Positions 25,176 to 34,881 are shown, counted from the stretch's first letter. The stretch: 64,000 nt of DNA from Chitinophaga filiformis (GCF_023100805.1 NZ_CP095855.1:1-64000); one strand, 5' to 3'. The notes: a model not told the origin generated them from the sequence alone. Translations and numbers: made by a program.

Positions 25176-26180
25176 ATGACCCTACCATTGTCCATTTCAA
25201 CCCACATCGGGCAACCGATACTGTTCACCCCCGGTATGCCTGACGCCTATTCCAGCTACGCGCTGCAGGGCACCAGGCCGTATTACGCGGTGAGTGACAG
25301 CTTTGGCTGTATCCTGTTCCAGCAGGTAGCGAATCATAGTTACAATGCATGGGTAAGTCATTATATCATTAATAGACCGACAGCATTTAAAGTAAAAGGA
25401 AACGTGGACGATCTGTTGTTCCACCACACATTAAAGGGTAATATGTTCTATATATTGAACAGCCATGAAAGTGAAACGTTTCAACACCAGATGAATATCA
25501 TGGTAACTCCCAGGCTACGCCACCTGGTTCGTTTCAAATCAGCAGGAGTATATGTTGCTTTGGACATACAGATGCCGGTGGATGAACTGAAGAGTTACCA
25601 GGAAAGTTTCCCGGTTGTGCAAGACCTCTTAAAGAAGCTAGACGATAAAAATACCATTACCCTCCTGGATCAGCATATGATAGCCCATGAACGCCTTCGC
25701 AATATTATTCAGGACATCACCGAACGCCAGTTACCTAAGGCAGCCAGCGAAAAATACAGAGAACAGAAAACCGGAGAACTCATCATTGAATCACTTGATA
25801 TGCTTTCACGTTACCTTACAGATGCCAACGGCCTGAGCGCGGCCGACCATGAAAGAGGCCAGAAGACAGAGGTACATTTGCTGAAACATCTGCAGCAACC
25901 ATCGCCTCCCACCCTCAAACAATTGGCGAGATTTGCCGGTACGAATGAAAAGAAACTGGAAGAGATCTTCCGGAGCCGTCACGGTATTACCGTATACGAC
26001 TTCTTCCAGAATGCGCGTATGCGTATCATTTACCGCAAGCTCACCGAGACGGCTGTGCCTCTTCAGGACCTTGCTGAAGAATTCGGCTATACGGATTATT
26101 CCAGCTTCTCCTACGCCGTAAAGAAACGCTTTTCAATGAGCCCCCGTGAACTGAGAAAGAACAGTAGCATCAATTCCTGA
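25176..26180 (+). CDS. AraC-family transcriptional regulator
   Basis: A 334-residue regulator. The N-terminal ~230 residues are an effector-type region without recognised motifs. The C-terminal AraC domain (about 245-330) has the first helix-turn-helix LARFAGTNEKKLEEIFRSRH and the second LAEEFGYTDYSSFSYAVKKR followed by FSMSPRELRK. This layout is like the PchR-type regulators that control siderophore uptake. It is transcribed away from the PepSY gene with 208 bp between them, so regulation of that gene is plausible but inferred. Confidence 0.92.
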   Translation: MTLPLSISTHIGQPILFTPGMPDAYSSYALQGTRPYYAVSDSFGCILFQQVANHSYNAWVSHYIINRPTAFKVKGNVDDLLFHHTLKGNMFYILNSHESETFQHQMNIMVTPRLRHLVRFKSAGVYVALDIQMPVDELKSYQESFPVVQDLLKKLDDKNTITLLDQHMIAHERLRNIIQDITERQLPKAASEKYREQKTGELIIESLDMLSRYLTDANGLSAADHERGQKTEVHLLKHLQQPSPPTLKQLARFAGTNEKKLEEIFRSRHGITVYDFFQNARMRIIYRKLTETAVPLQDLAEEFGYTDYSSFSYAVKKRFSMSPRELRKNSSINS

Positions 26181-26478
26181 TGGTTTTTCTCTCTTTCCAA
26201 AGTTCACTATTTAACTCCTAAACAACCCCTTTATATCATGACGTAACTTTAATACAGAAAGAACAATATTATTCGTTTTCGTTGCCATAACGACTTATAA
26301 ATACGACAAGAACATTTAATGGTATATTGAGGAAAACAACGTCCTGGCTTTCTAGCCGGGACCATTTTTCTTACAATGTTACCATTTCCAATATATCGCA
26401 ACATATACCAACGTACACATGCCAATTGTTTTCTCATCGCATTATTTGTATTCCCCATTCACGCATTAACCCAGGTAC

Positions 26479-28284
26479 ATGAAACCGTTTAAAAGCACGC
26501 TTTTGTTTGTTGCCCTATGCTTACCCTGTTTTCAGATCGCCCTTGCCACTGGTGGGGGCGATTGGTTTTCCGGCAGATGGTCCATGCAGCCCGTACCTGT
26601 TCATACACAGTGGGCGGCAGACGTTTCTCCTGACAATGTATTGCCCGAATATCCCCGCCCGCAGATGGTACGCTCTCAATGGCAGAACCTGAACGGCCTC
26701 TGGGAATATGCCATTACCCGCTGGGATGAAGACATGCCTTCGCAGTTTGACGGTGAGATACTGGTACCCTTTCCCATCGAATCTGCACTATCCGGCGTAC
26801 AGCGGGCGCTGTTGCCGACACAACGACTCTGGTATAAACGCACTATCAAAAAACCCGATACCCGCGGCGGTAAACGGGTACTATTACACTTTGGCGCGGT
26901 AGACTGGAGAGCGGCTGTCTTTCTCAATGGCAAGCTGCTGGGCAGGCATATGGGCGGGTATCAGCATTTCTCATTTGATATTACCGCCTCTTTACAGGAA
27001 GGGAATAATGAATTGGTGGTGAGTGTGCTCGATCCATCCAACCTGGGGCCTAATCCCTGTGGTAAACAAACCCTGCGACCAAGGAAGATCCTGTATACAG
27101 CCGTTAGCGGTATCTGGCAGACGGTATGGATGGAGACAGTGCCGCCTGTCTATATCACAGATCTCTTTATGACACCTGATGTCGATGCCAATTGTCTCAA
27201 TCTGCGGGTCAATACTTCCGACACTGCAGGCACCGTGATCGAGGCTATTGCTTATGCAGGCACCCAGCCTATTGCCCACACCTCCGGTCCCGCCAACAGG
27301 ATGCTGGACCTTGGCCTTCCCTTTGCACACCTGTGGAGCCCTGCAGATCCTTTTCTGTATCACCTCCGCATTCGGCTACGGCGGCATGGACAGGTGGTGG
27401 ATTCTGTGACCAGCTACTTCGGGATGCGGAAGATAGCCGTACAAAAAGATAGCACAGGCATGCCACGCCTGTTCCTCAATAATAAATACACTTTCCAGTT
27501 GGGCGTACTTGACCAGGGCTACTGGCCTGAAGGATTGTATACCGCGCCTACTGATTCCGCTCTTGCATTCGATATCAGGATGATGAAGGCGATAGGATTT
27601 AACACCATCCGCAAGCATGTGAAACTGGAACCTGACCGCTGGTATTATCATGCTGACCGCTTAGGCATGCTGGTATGGCAGGACATGGTGCCCTGTGCGG
27701 ATGAAGACTTCTATTCTACCTCGCAGTTTGAACAGGAGAACAATGAGAACCTCTATCAGCTGCACAATTTTCCTTCCATTGTGATGTGGATACTCTTCAA
27801 TGAAGGATGGGGAAAGTATGATCAGCAGCGCCTCACGGAATGGATGAAACAGGCCGATCCCTCACGGATCATCAATGGTCATTCGGGAGAGAACCTGGAT
27901 GTATACAGCGACACGCCCCTACGCGACCGATGGATCAGTAGCGATGTGGCGGATGCGCATTATTATCCCGGGCCCTATATACCACCGGCATTACCAGGTA
28001 AAGCGAGGGTATTGGGAGAATGGGGCGGTGTGCGCGTCATCACACCCGGCCATCAATGGGCGCCCAAAACAGGATGGGGATATGTGGAAGTGAGTGCAGC
28101 CAGGTTTGCCGAGCGATATAAATACATGATGGGCCGCCTGAAGCAATACGAGAAACAAGGATTATCCGCAGCAATATATACACAACCTTATGATGTGGAA
28201 TCGGAAGAGAATGGGTTTATGACCTACGACAGGAAGGTGCTGAAGATCGATGTGGCAGAAATGCGAAAAGCAAATACCTGGTAA
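26479..28284 (+). CDS. Secreted glycoside hydrolase family 2 enzyme
   Basis: A 601-residue exported glycosidase with a signal peptide (MKPFKSTLLFVALCLPCFQI). The N-terminal jelly-roll sugar-binding domain has NLNGLWEYAI, LWYKRTI, VLLHFGAVDWRAAVFLNGK and GGYQHFSFDIT. An immunoglobulin-like domain follows, then a TIM barrel with NTIRKHVKLEPDRWYYHADR. The acid/base Glu is in WILFNEGWGKYD and the likely nucleophile Glu in VLGEWGG. Activity is beta-galactosidase/beta-glucuronidase/mannosidase-like; the substrate cannot be fixed. The C-terminal beta domains of classical LacZ are absent. Confidence 0.93.
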   Translation: MKPFKSTLLFVALCLPCFQIALATGGGDWFSGRWSMQPVPVHTQWAADVSPDNVLPEYPRPQMVRSQWQNLNGLWEYAITRWDEDMPSQFDGEILVPFPIESALSGVQRALLPTQRLWYKRTIKKPDTRGGKRVLLHFGAVDWRAAVFLNGKLLGRHMGGYQHFSFDITASLQEGNNELVVSVLDPSNLGPNPCGKQTLRPRKILYTAVSGIWQTVWMETVPPVYITDLFMTPDVDANCLNLRVNTSDTAGTVIEAIAYAGTQPIAHTSGPANRMLDLGLPFAHLWSPADPFLYHLRIRLRRHGQVVDSVTSYFGMRKIAVQKDSTGMPRLFLNNKYTFQLGVLDQGYWPEGLYTAPTDSALAFDIRMMKAIGFNTIRKHVKLEPDRWYYHADRLGMLVWQDMVPCADEDFYSTSQFEQENNENLYQLHNFPSIVMWILFNEGWGKYDQQRLTEWMKQADPSRIINGHSGENLDVYSDTPLRDRWISSDVADAHYYPGPYIPPALPGKARVLGEWGGVRVITPGHQWAPKTGWGYVEVSAARFAERYKYMMGRLKQYEKQGLSAAIYTQPYDVESEENGFMTYDRKVLKIDVAEMRKANTW

Positions 28285-28289
28285 TAAAA

Positions 28290-28331
28290 AGGAACCTTCC
28301 TGGATCGTTCAAAACAGGAAGGCTCCCTGCC
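28290..28331 (-). terminator. Terminator of the first small exported-protein gene
   Basis: On the minus strand GGAGCCTTCCTG pairs with CAGGAAGGTTCC and is followed by TTTTT. A near copy of this element recurs at 29193-29237 beside a decayed paralogue. Confidence 0.7.
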
Positions 28332-28340
28332 ATGCAGATC

Positions 28341-28685
28341 TTACATAGCTGTTGTGATGTTTGTTATCGTAGTTGTGCACCAATAAAACTGGCGGGTGAT
28401 CGTTTCCGTTCCGGAAACCGCCTGCAATGTTTTTACGCCGATCGGCTGGCTGGTGACCAGGTAATAGACGTGGGACAGGCTACCGGGAACAGTGGTAATA
28501 AACCATGGCGTGGTCGTACACAGGCTTCCGGTTGTATAATACACCTTGCCGCCAACCGTTTCATATACGATAGATGTTGGCGTAAAGACAGGCTCTAAGG
28601 TGAACCTCGTGATCTTAAAGGCCAACAGGCCGCCGCTCATGGCGAGTACGAGGATCAGTACCAGTAGAATTTTAGCTTTTTTCAT
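28341..28685 (-). CDS. Small exported Thr-rich protein (family member 1)
   Basis: A 114-residue protein with an N-terminal signal/anchor (MKKAKILLVLILVLAMSGGL) then LAFKITRF. The mature part is rich in Thr, Ser and Val and has two Cys (GSLCTTTP, FYWCTTT). It belongs to the same family as the proteins at 28725, 32207 and 63633, all with MKKAKI-like starts, AFKxxxF after the signal, a GGxVY segment, one central Cys and a Thr-rich C-terminus. The family somewhat resembles small exported proteins annotated as DUF6520 in Bacteroidota; this was not verified. Function unknown. Confidence 0.75.
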   Translation of the reverse strand: MKKAKILLVLILVLAMSGGLLAFKITRFTLEPVFTPTSIVYETVGGKVYYTTGSLCTTTPWFITTVPGSLSHVYYLVTSQPIGVKTLQAVSGTETITRQFYWCTTTITNITTAM

Positions 28686-28724
28686 GATGATGGATTTTAT
28701 TATTCAACCGTTCCGCCTACGGCA

Positions 28725-29063
28725 CTACATGGCCGCAGTAGTACGGGTAGTGATCAATGCACAGGGCTGATTACCTATTATAAACGTATGTGTTCCTCCC
28801 ACTTCCTCCAAAGTGATGTTGCCTATGGCCGGACCAATACTAAAGGTAACTGTCGTGGTTGCACCTGTGGTAGTTAAATAACGTGTAGCACCGAGTGCAG
28901 TACAGAATATAGTACTGGTAGAGTAAACCGTTCCGAAAGTAGATAGCTCCTTCGTATATCTCCATACCGGCGAAGTATTGAACCGGCTCGCTTTAAAGGC
29001 AAACGCGCCTCCGATTCCTGCAAGCATGATCATTGCAATTAAAATGATTCTGGCTTTTTTCAT
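28725..29063 (-). CDS. Small exported Thr-rich protein (family member 2)
   Basis: A 112-residue relative of the neighbouring gene: MKKARIILIAMIMLAGIGGA signal, then FAFKASRFNTSPVWRYT, TVYSTSTIFCTA and a C-terminal GNQPCALITT with a second Cys. It lies 39 bp upstream of member 1 and probably shares a transcript with it. Closest in this window to the protein at 32207 (shared RYT and FCT positions). Function unknown. Confidence 0.75.
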   Translation of the reverse strand: MKKARIILIAMIMLAGIGGAFAFKASRFNTSPVWRYTKELSTFGTVYSTSTIFCTALGATRYLTTTGATTTVTFSIGPAIGNITLEEVGGTHTFIIGNQPCALITTRTTAAM

Positions 29064-29244
29064 GGTAATAGTTTTAGGTTGATAGATATGATACGACTGG
29101 GGTAGAAAGCGACCTAATGTACCCTGATATTTCGCCGTTTACTTTGGAGGCCCTGTATTTATTTAGGAGATACCGATCCCCTATGGCAATAAAAAAGGGA
29201 ACCTTCCTGAACCGTTCAAAACAGGAAAGTTCCCCGCCATGTAG

Positions 29245-29374
29245 TTTGTACATAGCTGTTGTTTATATTTGTTAACTGCGGTGCATAAGAAAGGTGTACC
29301 GGACAACATCATACTTTCTTCCGATCCCCCTAACAATGATCTTCGTAATTAAAATAGCCCTGGCTTTTTCTCAG
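29245..29374 (-). pseudogene. Decayed copy of the small exported-protein gene
   Basis: On the minus strand, AGAAAAAGCCAGGGCTATTT followed by TAATTACGAAGATCATTG matches the signal-peptide region of the gene at 28725-29063. The start codon has become CTG and frame is lost after about 15 codons. The 3' part matches the end of the gene at 28341 (ACAACAGCTATGTACAAAC) and runs into a copy of its terminator. The middle of the gene is missing. The flanks 29064-29587 hold nothing else recognised. Confidence 0.65.
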
Positions 29375-29587
29375 GTAATAGATTTAGGTTGACAGATATC
29401 CTGTGTTATAATCCTTAGCTAATTTACTGCGATATTTCTGTGTTTGCTTAGGAGGCCATGTACTTATTTAGGATGTACTGTTTATCTTATTACGCCTTTT
29501 TTGACCTTACAGGTATAGACAAACATGGCATGAATGCTGCTGTAATATTTCCGTACATTGTATTACCTTACGAGTGACCCCATTTAT

Positions 29588-32122
29588 ATGAAATGCATTG
29601 CCGCCTGGATTTTATGCCTCTGTTATCTGCCCCTGTTGGCTCAAAAGCCATCCATCTCCAACACATCTTATAAAAGCTGGGAATTGCTTTTTAATTACAA
29701 TATTACTGACGATGGTAAATACGTCTGGTATACATATGGATCCGAAGTCACGGGCAGTACATTGGTAGTTAGAGCTATCAACGGAGATGATAAGAAAATA
29801 TTCACCGGCGTGCGGGAAGCTGCATTTGCCCCAGATAATAAACACCTCATCTTCATTTCTGAAAAAGGATTGGGTATTCTTTCATTGGGAGGCAGCGAAG
29901 TGGAATACCTTCCTGGTGTAAATAATTTCATCTTACCGGAAGAGGGAAACGGCGAATGGCTAAAAGCACAATATGGCGATACCCTGCTTGTCAGGAACCT
30001 TCGTAGTGGTCGGCAGGCTTATTACCCGGACGCCCTGCCGGGTTATTTCAACCGGCAGGGAACAGTCTTAGTGTTACACATCCGGGATTGCCTCATATGG
30101 ATGGATCTGCAAAACAAGCAACAAAGGCAGATTGCTACGAAGAAGAATATTGGCAACATCACCTTCGACCATACGGGTACACGGCTTGTATTCACTTCCG
30201 GCGATGCAGCCGCTGCGGAGGTTCATTATTACAGTAAGGACATGGACAGCGCCCGCGTGCTTGTTTCTCCCCGAAAGCGGGACTTCCCTCCCACTAATGG
30301 TATGCTGCAGTTTAGCCAGGATGACCGCTTATTGTTTTTCAAAGTGGCAAGGAAAAAAGAGGCCACTGCCCAGGACAGTACCATTATTACCGATAAACTA
30401 AGGCTATGGGATTACCGGGATGCCCGTTTACGTTCCCAGCAAGCACCAGATCCATATGGGCCATTCTCTGCGGTTGTTCCTGTTTCCGGCGGGAATGTTA
30501 TTCAACTGGAAAATATAGACAGTTCTATCTGTGGTATACCTGGTAAGCGTTTTGCTATCGTCTGCAATGTGACGAATGAAGAAGACGCCTATTGGAATCC
30601 CCGGCAGATACCGGGTCATGACCTGATATCGCTGAGTGATGGTAGCCGGCGGAATATCACCCGTTCTCCACAACAGGCATTCCAAATCTGTTTATCTCCT
30701 GCAGAACGGTTTGTGACCTGGTTCGATACCCAGTCAAAGCATTATTTCAGCTATGAGATCAGTACGGGGATTACACGCGATATTTCTGCCGGCATTCTTA
30801 ACTCGCTTGTTGATACCCATATCAGCCGGAAGGAAGTACTACCTTATGGCATGGCCGGCTGGTTAGCCAATGATACCCGTGTGCTGGTGTATGATGAATT
30901 TGACATCTGGCAGCTGGACCCGGCAGGCAAGCTCCCTCCACTGAACATCACGAACGAGTATGGCCGCCAGCAGAAAACCACCATGCGCATTGTATATTCG
31001 CAGGAACTGCCTACATTAAAACTGAATACGCCCCTGCTGATCACATGCCTGGATAGTACTAGGTTTAATGGTTTTACATATATAAAGGCTGGAGCCAATG
31101 CTGTTATTTCGCCTCCCGCTATGGAGCCATGTGTTTATCATTTCCCTGCATTAGCCGTACACGAGCCACCCCCACCTGTTAAGGCACAAAAAGCGGATGT
31201 TTACCTGCTTCAGCATCAAAGTGCCACTCAAGCCCCTAACCTGGTCACCACAACAGATTTCCGGCATTTCAGGCGTCTTTCGGATATTCAACCCCAGCAG
31301 GGCTTCAACTGGTTGCAGGCAAGCCTTGTTCGCTGGTCTATTACCGATAGCCTTACAGGTACCGGGATCTTGTACAAACCGGAGGATTTTGACAGTACTA
31401 AGAAGTACCCTGTCATTTTCCATTATTATGAGGAAAAGAGTAAGGGCCTATTCCTCTTTCCAAGCGTAGGACTTAGTACAGGAGATCTGAACATTTCCTG
31501 GTATGTCAGTAACGGGTACCTGGTATTTATACCGGATATCTACCGGCCTACGGGACAATCGGGCGCCGCGATTCTTAACACCGTCGTATCTGCCGCTAAA
31601 TATCTGTCCTCCTTACCCTATGTGAATGGGCAAAAGATGGGCTTACAGGGCCATAGCTTCGGGGGTTATGAAACCAACTATCTGATCACCCATACCAATT
31701 TATTTGCGGCAGCCCAGGCCTCTGCCGCCCCGGCAGATTTGTTTGGGCTGCATGGAGGAACGGGATTTGGCGGCAGGAGTTACCATTATATATCTGAGGT
31801 GGGACAACTGAACCAGGGAGCTACTCCCTGGGAAGATCCACAGGCCTATTTACAAGGCTCTCCGGTTTTATCCGTCAGCCAGGTAACCACACCATTATTA
31901 TTAATGCACAATAAAGAGGACGGAGCCGTACCGTTTTCCCAATCGGTGGCATTGTTTACAGCACTGAGAAGATTAGGGAAGCCGGTTTGGTTGCTGGAAT
32001 ATGAGGGGGAAGGGCATGTATTGTTTGATCCGGGGTGTCTGTTGGATTTTAATATGAAGCAGCAGGAGTTTTTTGACTATTACCTGAAAGACAAAGCCTT
32101 TCCTACGTGGATGCGGCGATAA
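29588..32122 (+). CDS. Secreted S9-family prolyl oligopeptidase-like peptidase
   Basis: An 844-residue exported peptidase. Signal peptide MKCIAAWILCLCYLPLLAQ starts at the ATG 29588; the frame upstream to a TTG at 29558 is not signal-like. The N-terminal ~570 residues form a beta-propeller-like region (repeated WxxxxxRF patterns, DNKHLIFIS, HTGTRLVFTSGDAA). The alpha/beta-hydrolase domain has nucleophile Ser690 in LQGHSFGGYETN, the acid Asp in MHNKEDGAVPF and the His in YEGEGHVLFD. Related to the dipeptidyl-peptidase/acylaminoacyl-peptidase branch. It lies among the small exported-protein genes, which could be substrates; inference only. Confidence 0.92.
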   Translation: MKCIAAWILCLCYLPLLAQKPSISNTSYKSWELLFNYNITDDGKYVWYTYGSEVTGSTLVVRAINGDDKKIFTGVREAAFAPDNKHLIFISEKGLGILSLGGSEVEYLPGVNNFILPEEGNGEWLKAQYGDTLLVRNLRSGRQAYYPDALPGYFNRQGTVLVLHIRDCLIWMDLQNKQQRQIATKKNIGNITFDHTGTRLVFTSGDAAAAEVHYYSKDMDSARVLVSPRKRDFPPTNGMLQFSQDDRLLFFKVARKKEATAQDSTIITDKLRLWDYRDARLRSQQAPDPYGPFSAVVPVSGGNVIQLENIDSSICGIPGKRFAIVCNVTNEEDAYWNPRQIPGHDLISLSDGSRRNITRSPQQAFQICLSPAERFVTWFDTQSKHYFSYEISTGITRDISAGILNSLVDTHISRKEVLPYGMAGWLANDTRVLVYDEFDIWQLDPAGKLPPLNITNEYGRQQKTTMRIVYSQELPTLKLNTPLLITCLDSTRFNGFTYIKAGANAVISPPAMEPCVYHFPALAVHEPPPPVKAQKADVYLLQHQSATQAPNLVTTTDFRHFRRLSDIQPQQGFNWLQASLVRWSITDSLTGTGILYKPEDFDSTKKYPVIFHYYEEKSKGLFLFPSVGLSTGDLNISWYVSNGYLVFIPDIYRPTGQSGAAILNTVVSAAKYLSSLPYVNGQKMGLQGHSFGGYETNYLITHTNLFAAAQASAAPADLFGLHGGTGFGGRSYHYISEVGQLNQGATPWEDPQAYLQGSPVLSVSQVTTPLLLMHNKEDGAVPFSQSVALFTALRRLGKPVWLLEYEGEGHVLFDPGCLLDFNMKQQEFFDYYLKDKAFPTWMRR

Positions 32123-32206
32123 CAGGTTCTTACCCATTGCTACTAACAAATTTTATTTAGTCCTAACCGGGTAACTATGACATTAAAGTAGTTTCAGCAA
32201 AAAGTC

Positions 32207-32554
32207 ATGAAAAAAGCAAAGATCTTCCTTTCCTTAATTGCCATGCTGGCAATTATTGCGGGCGCTTTCGCCTTTAAAGCTTTTAAGTTCAATGCTAACC
32301 CGGCATGGAGGTATACCAATTCTATTACCATAGGAGGAAGTGTTTATTCTTCAACGGTGCCGTTTTGTACATCAACCAATCCCGTGTCCTTTTTCACTAC
32401 AGCATGTTTTGAAATAACAACAACATATACATCAATAGCCCGGAGCGGAGCGGCTAAAATTACTTTGGCATACACAGCGAACACAAGCATAACATATACA
32501 ATACCACAGACATCCTGCAGTCTTTTGACCGCTTGTGTGACAGCCATCTTCTAG
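32207..32554 (+). CDS. Small exported Thr-rich protein (family member 3)
   Basis: A 115-residue protein: signal MKKAKIFLSLIAMLAIIAGA, then FAFKAFKFNANPAWRYT, GGSVYSSTVPFCTS, and a Thr/Ser-rich C-terminus with QTSCSLLTACVT. Its mature part is closely matched at DNA level by the remnant at 40930-41176. Its upstream sequence (TATGACATTAAAGTAGTTTC) recurs after the CHAT gene at 37463. Function unknown. Confidence 0.75.
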   Translation: MKKAKIFLSLIAMLAIIAGAFAFKAFKFNANPAWRYTNSITIGGSVYSSTVPFCTSTNPVSFFTTACFEITTTYTSIARSGAAKITLAYTANTSITYTIPQTSCSLLTACVTAIF

Positions 32555-32685
32555 ACAACAAGTGATTTGTATGAAGGTCTAAATTCAGTGACCATGCCTG
32601 GCCAGGATATATGTCAGAAATTTATGACCCTCCTTAATAGATCTCCCATTACCTATTATAGTCTGCTTCCAACCCTTTCCTTTGG

Positions 32686-32973
32686 TCATAAATCAGTTTT
32701 TTTGAATCCAGCCAAACTTTTATTGCGTATATCAGTTTTGAAGACAAAGGCGCCCCACCCTGTCGACTCCCGATAGGTTCGAGGCCCTGGGTTCTTTGGG
32801 GGAATTCTCCATAGATATAAAAATACTTCCTGGACAACATCATCTGCTTCGTTTACGTTCTGTAGATGGTAAAAGGCTTCCTCATACAAACACTTATGAT
32901 ATCGGTTAAAGATCACATCAAATGCAGTTTCAATGCTTTTCTTCAGTACTTTAACTAAACATATTCCGTTCAT
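32686..32973 (-). pseudogene. Truncated ECF sigma-factor gene (region 2 only)
   Basis: The frame encodes AFDVIFNRYHKCLYEEAFYH and ADDVVQEVFLYLWR, the conserved sigma region 2, then AFVFKTDIRNKSLAGFKK, which aligns with the usual YLFxxxRNKxLDxLR. It stops before region 4, so it cannot recognise a -35 element. Read as a remnant. It is divergent from the plug-repeat gene, also SusC-derived, which suggests an eroded sigma/SusC locus. Confidence 0.65.
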
Positions 32974-33201
32974 ATAGAGTAGGGACCTCACAGAATAAAT
33001 TCTTATTATTTTTTTGAGTACCTGGGTGTCAATTCGACGACATATCAATGAGAACTACAGCTCCGCTAATCGAGATACTGACATATAACAAAGCTTACTT
33101 ATGTAACATTGCATACCACTAAGAAGCAGGGTACCATACCTATACAATCAGTTAGGATTATTAAGAGCTAAAAAATAAAATACATGCTGACATACTAATC
33201 A

Positions 33202-33232
33202 TTTTAGTATGCTAGGGAACACTTTACTTTTG
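33202..33232 (+). promoter_or_regulatory. Candidate Bacteroidota housekeeping promoter for the plug-repeat gene
   Basis: TACTTTTG at 33225-33232 fits the -7 consensus TAnnTTTG. TTTA at 33202 is spaced 19 bases upstream and is one base off the -33 TTTG. A small palindrome (CATACTAA / TTAGTATG, 33191-33211) overlaps the -33 side. The leader to the ATG at 33420 would be about 180 bases. The rest of 33049-33419 shows no gene. Confidence 0.35.
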
Positions 33233-33419
33233 TTGATCCGGAACAAAAATAACCATCAATAGGAAGTAAAGCTATTCCAATCCGCCAGCCACTCTCTTAT
33301 GTTCCAATGTCTGGAACATCTATTTCCTGTCAATCATTTGCCATCACAATTTTTCATCCAGGTAGGATTATCTAACGTTTTAATAGTTATTCAAATAAAC
33401 AACTTAACAGTACTATATC

Positions 33420-34781
33420 ATGATTCCATCTAAGATCAAGTACATTATTGTTATTTTCTTTTTCCTATTTGCAGCATCTGTTCATGCCCGAACAGCCTCT
33501 AGCTGCAAAACAGTAAGTCATTCTGAAGTAGAAACACTGTCTAAAATGCATTTAGCGGCGTCAATGGTAGTTGAATTGCCGTCTGTGGGCTTTCAAACTG
33601 CATTTAAATTCGAAGAAATTGGTTTCAATTTGGGGTTGGATCGGGGCTTTTTGCCAGAAGTAGGGTCAGTTGAGCGAGGATTATCAAAGTACAATGTTAG
33701 AGGAGTTAATTTAGTTAATCTAAATTTTGAAAATTCATCAAAAATCAAGGATCTAAATACTTTAATTAGAGACAAATACAAGTATTTGGGGAAAGAATAT
33801 TGCCTAATAAAAGATTTTTACCAGGATCGACAAGCAGATATTTGGGAACTTAATTTAAATAAACAAAGTTGTAATAAGAAAAAAGCCAAGTTGAATTGGA
33901 AAGCTAGTCTATTTAAAGAATCCAAACTTATTTTTATTAATCCTTCAGACATTGAAAGTATAGGTATTCTAAAGGATGCAGATGCAACATTCATTTATGG
34001 GTCTAGAGAAGCAAATGGAGCAACTTTGATTACAACAAAAAAAGGAAAAGAGGAGAATCTAAAATTTAATTTGAATTTCAAGTCGGGTTGTGTAAAGTCG
34101 TATCAAATTTCAGATAGAACATTCATTTATGAATCTAGTGAGACAAATGGAGCAATTTTGATTACAACAAAAAAAGGAAAAGAGGAGAATCTAAAATTTA
34201 ATTTGAATTTCAAGTCGGGTTGTATAAAGTCGTATCAAATTTCAGATGCAACATTCATTTATGGATCTAGTGAGACAAATGGAGCAATTTTGATTACAAC
34301 AAAAAAAGGAAAAGGGGAGAATCTAAAATTTAATTTGAATTTCAAGTCGGGTTGTGTAAAGTGGCATCAAATTTCAAGTAGTTTAAAACTAAATTCGAGT
34401 TGGACTAAGTCAAATTTCAGATGTAGTTATAATAACTTATACCCTGGATATTTAGACCATTCATTTAAATTAATCGCGAGTCCGACCAATATTCCACATA
34501 AAAGGAGTTTCAATAATTATTATAGCAGGTCAACTGGCAATTCCACTAAGGCTTTATCCGATTTAGTTGGTAAAACTACATTTCATCCTAATAGGGAATT
34601 AATAAGAAGGCGAATAATTTTATGTTTAGCCAATACAGCCAACTATACTTTAGACAAAAACTGGTACAAGAAAAAGCGAAAAAAGAGTCCAGAGAATAAT
34701 TATATAGCCATTAAAGAACAAAAGTTTAAATCCTTTAGAGTTAAAAATGCTTATTTAGTCTCTCCTGTTCAACGAACATAG
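33420..34781 (+). CDS. Secreted protein with three tandem copies of a SusC plug segment
   Basis: A 453-residue protein with a signal peptide (KIKYIIVIFFFLFAASVHA) and very AT-rich codon use. Residues about 175-190 read INPSDIESIGILKDADATF, the conserved SusC plug segment (compare INPNDIESINVLKDASAA in the SusC of this window). The stretch IYGSREANGATLITTKKGKE is then repeated as three 44-residue units (188-231, 232-275, 276-319), each ending NLNFKSGC followed by VKSYQIS-like residues. No beta-barrel follows; the C-terminal 130 residues are basic and unrecognised. It cannot be a transporter. It could be an expanding remnant or a domesticated plug decoy. It lies 100 bp before the CHAT gene. Confidence 0.75.
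   Translation: MIPSKIKYIIVIFFFLFAASVHARTASSCKTVSHSEVETLSKMHLAASMVVELPSVGFQTAFKFEEIGFNLGLDRGFLPEVGSVERGLSKYNVRGVNLVNLNFENSSKIKDLNTLIRDKYKYLGKEYCLIKDFYQDRQADIWELNLNKQSCNKKKAKLNWKASLFKESKLIFINPSDIESIGILKDADATFIYGSREANGATLITTKKGKEENLKFNLNFKSGCVKSYQISDRTFIYESSETNGAILITTKKGKEENLKFNLNFKSGCIKSYQISDATFIYGSSETNGAILITTKKGKGENLKFNLNFKSGCVKWHQISSSLKLNSSWTKSNFRCSYNNLYPGYLDHSFKLIASPTNIPHKRSFNNYYSRSTGNSTKALSDLVGKTTFHPNRELIRRRIILCLANTANYTLDKNWYKKKRKKSPENNYIAIKEQKFKSFRVKNAYLVSPVQRT
33981..34376 (+). repeat. 132-bp in-frame tandem repeat, three units
   Basis: Units start at 33981, 34113 and 34245, exactly 132 bp (44 codons) apart, and differ at only a few positions. Near-identity at DNA level indicates recent duplication or ongoing homogenisation. 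Each unit encodes one copy of the plug-derived segment of the gene above. Confidence 0.95.
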
Positions 34782-34881
34782 TCATTGTCAATTCTTACAC
34801 CTGTACTATTTCATTAGTTTTTAATGACAGGGAATGCTGTGCTCATATTAGAGTACAAATCCCCTATTCAAAAACCCGAAC

